Part shown: positions 24,514 to 26,325 of the stretch, piece by piece
Numbering within the stretch: the first letter of the stretch is position 1
Layout of the letters: each line of letters begins with the position of its first letter
DNA from: JBGQAS01 sp964498605
GTDB taxonomy: Bacteria > Chloroflexota > Anaerolineae > Anaerolineales > Anaerolineaceae
Reading direction: 5' to 3'
Length of the DNA stretch: 26,325 nucleotides
Assembly (NCBI GenBank): GCA_964498605.1
Contig: CAZCHK010000032.1
Coordinates: forward strand, 1 to 26,325
Translations under genes and position numbers: made by a program
Notes under the pieces: model-generated
What the model saw: only the letters and a program-made list of their open reading frames with translations
Told to the model about the DNA's origin: nothing
The model's database searches: none

Positions 24514-25215
24514 ATGATGTTTTTCAACCCTCTTTACATAATAATCAGCCTTCCAGCGCTCCTTTTGGGAATGTGGGCACAATTCAAGGTCAAATCAACC
24601 TACTCGAGATTCTCTCAAATTCGTAGCTACACCGGTGCAACCGGCGCGCAGGTAGCTCGACATATCCTCGACGAAAATGGTTTGCAAGAGGTCCCCATTG
24701 AACAGACCAATGGCATTTTGAGCGATCATTATGACCCGGGCAAAAAAATCCTTAGGCTGAGTGGTGGTGTTTACGGGTCAGGAAGTATCGCGTCAGCTGG
24801 CGTAGCCGCCCACGAGGCAGGACACGCACTTCAGCATGCAGCGAAATATTTACCTTTGAAGATTCGTTCATTGATGGTCCCTTCCGTTCAAATCGGAAGC
24901 TGGCTTGGTCCAATAATTTTCACAATTGGATTGATCATGAACTCTGCTTTTGGTGAAAGCCTTGCCTTGATTGGTTTGATCTTCTTCGCAGCAACCGGGC
25001 TTTTTGCATTGGTTACGCTTCCTGTAGAACTGGATGCTTCCCGCCGAGCCAAGATTTGGTTAGTACAGTCAGGAGTCCTTACTCAAGCAGAAATGCCAGG
25101 TGTCAATGCTGTGTTGAACGCTGCAGCCTGGACTTATGTGGCGGGTTCCGCTCAAGCCATCTCCTCGGTAATTTACTATTTAATAATTTTTTTGAGCCGA
25201 TCAAAAAGAAGATAG
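24514..25215 (+). CDS. YugP-type membrane zinc metallopeptidase
   Basis: 233 residues. An N-terminal hydrophobic helix (PLYIIISLPALLLGMW), then HEAGH (H100, E101, H104) for zinc binding and catalysis, then a hydrophobic pair from about 121 to 170 and a C-terminal helix before a basic SRSKRR tail. The order and the size fit the DUF/YugP peptidase family. Its substrate is unknown; family members lie in the membrane facing the cytoplasm. The ATG follows GGAG. It is convergent with the mreB-like gene, five bases between stops. Confidence 0.9.
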   Translation: MMFFNPLYIIISLPALLLGMWAQFKVKSTYSRFSQIRSYTGATGAQVARHILDENGLQEVPIEQTNGILSDHYDPGKKILRLSGGVYGSGSIASAGVAAHEAGHALQHAAKYLPLKIRSLMVPSVQIGSWLGPIIFTIGLIMNSAFGESLALIGLIFFAATGLFALVTLPVELDASRRAKIWLVQSGVLTQAEMPGVNAVLNAAAWTYVAGSAQAISSVIYYLIIFLSRSKRR

Positions 25216-25220
25216 GCGAA

Positions 25221-26231
25221 TCAATACACCTTCACAAGACTGCGTGCAAGAATGTCCCGAAGTTTTAAGGCGCGGATCGCCCCCTCTGCCGTACAAGTTG
25301 TAGGGTAGTCAACCAAATAAGCGGGAACGCCCAGCGATTTTGTCAAAAACTTATCGATTCCTCGAAGCAGCGCTCCCCCTCCGCATAACGCTACACCTCT
25401 ATCAATGATATCTGAAATCAGTTCCGGGGGCGTCGTTTCAATCACTTTTTTTGCCAGATCGGCTAAAGTACTTAAAGGTTCTTGTAAAGCTTCAACCACA
25501 TCTTCCGTTGTGACTGTGACAGGGCGAGGCAAACCGCTAACCTGGTCCTGTCCTTGAATCTCCATAGATTCAGCAAAGTTATCCATGACTGCAGCACCTA
25601 TACGCAATTTGATTTGTTCAGCGGTAGGTTGACCAATAATGACGCCAAATTTTTTCCGAATAAAAACAACAATCGCCTCGTCCATCGTTAACCCCCCAGT
25701 TCGGTCGGTTTGCGCGGTGATGATGTCGTTCATCGATAGCACTGCAGCCTGATTTGTACCGCCGCCCAGGCAAATAATCATGTTTCCGGTTGGTGCTGCA
25801 ATCGGAAGGTCAACCCCAATTGCAGCAGCTAATGGCTGATGGATAAGATAAACGTCTCGACTACCCGCTCCTAAACCAGCTTCATGAACAGCACGACTTT
25901 CAACGCTTGTGATCCCATAAGGAATTGTAATCATCAATCTGGGTCTGAAGAATAACAAAGAACCACAAATTTTTTTTACCAGGTACCCGAGCAGGTTTTC
26001 TGTAATTTCAAATTCGGCAATCACACCATGTACCAGAGGACGGATAATTTCAATTCTCTCCGGCACCTTTCCAATCATGTCTTTTGCAGCCTGTCCCCAT
26101 TCAACCATTTTCAGTTCATCAGGTATTAAAGCAACATAACTGGGTTCCTGAAGCACTACCTGATTGTTCTCAGCAATAACAATATTCATCGTCCCCAGAT
26201 CAATTCCCAATTCGCGAGTAAAACTAGCCAT
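25221..26231 (-). CDS. mreB: MreB-family actin-like protein with altered ATPase residues
   Basis: 336 residues. The fold is plainly MreB: phosphate-1 loop GIDLGTMN (D11), hydrophobic membrane loop near SLLFFRPRL, the PYGIT loop, LAAAIG, GGLTMDEAI, FGVIIGQPTAEQIKLRIG, GLPR and LCGGGALLRGID. MreB filaments guide cell-wall synthesis in rod cells. Two usual ATPase motifs are changed: EEP reads HQP (131-133), and DIGGGT reads CLGGGT (154-159). Both hit positions tied to water activation and magnesium, so hydrolysis may be slow or lost while nucleotide binding could remain. No mreC or mreD follows in this window. AAAGG precedes the ATG. Confidence 0.9.
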   Translation of the reverse strand: MASFTRELGIDLGTMNIVIAENNQVVLQEPSYVALIPDELKMVEWGQAAKDMIGKVPERIEIIRPLVHGVIAEFEITENLLGYLVKKICGSLLFFRPRLMITIPYGITSVESRAVHEAGLGAGSRDVYLIHQPLAAAIGVDLPIAAPTGNMIICLGGGTNQAAVLSMNDIITAQTDRTGGLTMDEAIVVFIRKKFGVIIGQPTAEQIKLRIGAAVMDNFAESMEIQGQDQVSGLPRPVTVTTEDVVEALQEPLSTLADLAKKVIETTPPELISDIIDRGVALCGGGALLRGIDKFLTKSLGVPAYLVDYPTTCTAEGAIRALKLRDILARSLVKVY

Positions 26232-26291
26232 TTATGCCTTTCACAGTTTTTGAGAAAAATTTTCGGTCTTTCGATTAAAAATTTAGAATGT

Positions 26292-26300
26292 ATTGTAACA
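26292..26300 (-). promoter_or_regulatory. Putative extended -10 promoter of the mreB-like gene
   Basis: TGTTACAAT on the minus strand is an extended -10 element about 60 bases before the ATG. A direct repeat AGTGCT, spaced ten bases start to start, lies just upstream. Confidence 0.4.
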
Positions 26301-26325
26301 TAAGCACTGTTTAGCACTAATCCTA

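Noticed and set aside
1..26325. CRISPR array, insertion sequence, prophage or biosynthetic cluster
   Set aside because: No regularly spaced repeats, transposase-like proteins, phage structural genes or synthase modules were found.

Overview
The window looks like a chromosomal stretch from a bacterium of the Chloroflexota, probably class Anaerolineae. This is inferred from gene content and gene order, with no database search. The pointers are the run rpmB - Asp23 family - fakA-type DAK protein - recG - coaD, the B12-binding radical SAM protein next to its DUF2344 partner, an MreB-family protein, a YugP-type zinc peptidase, and a kinase/PP2C/vWA cluster. There are no transposases, integrases, CRISPR arrays or phage genes. 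Coding density is very high and many genes overlap by 1-8 bases.

Layout. (1) 1-4106, minus strand: a three-gene signalling operon, in transcription order a Ser/Thr kinase with a PQQ beta-propeller, a PP2C phosphatase, and a J-domain/von Willebrand A fusion that starts at TTG and runs off the left edge. (2) 4305-6273: glutamine synthetase on the plus strand, convergent with a small membrane-anchored SH3b protein. (3) 6345-13019: rpe, then rpmB on the opposite strand, then the Asp23 protein, fakA-like gene, recG, coaD and a short coiled-coil protein resembling actinobacterial SepIVA. (4) 13037-16847, minus: folC and lon, overlapping by 8 bases. (5) 16958-20457, plus: a tightly coupled operon of a YlxP-like DUF503 protein, a B12-binding radical SAM protein cut by an in-frame TAA, a DUF2344 protein, and a SpoU/TrmH rRNA/tRNA methylase with an N-terminal cysteine cluster. 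(6) 20415-24326, minus: a five-gene operon of a PadR regulator, lipoprotein, FecCD-type permease and ATPase of a metal-chelate ABC importer, and a THEP1-like NTPase. (7) 24412-26231: tRNA-Arg(CCG), a membrane zinc peptidase, and an MreB homologue with altered ATPase residues.

The best candidates for something undescribed are the kinase / PP2C / J-vWA operon, the MreB homologue with substituted catalytic positions, the THEP1-like NTPase embedded in the metal importer operon with a candidate PadR operator on its promoter, and the broken (or recoded) radical SAM gene.
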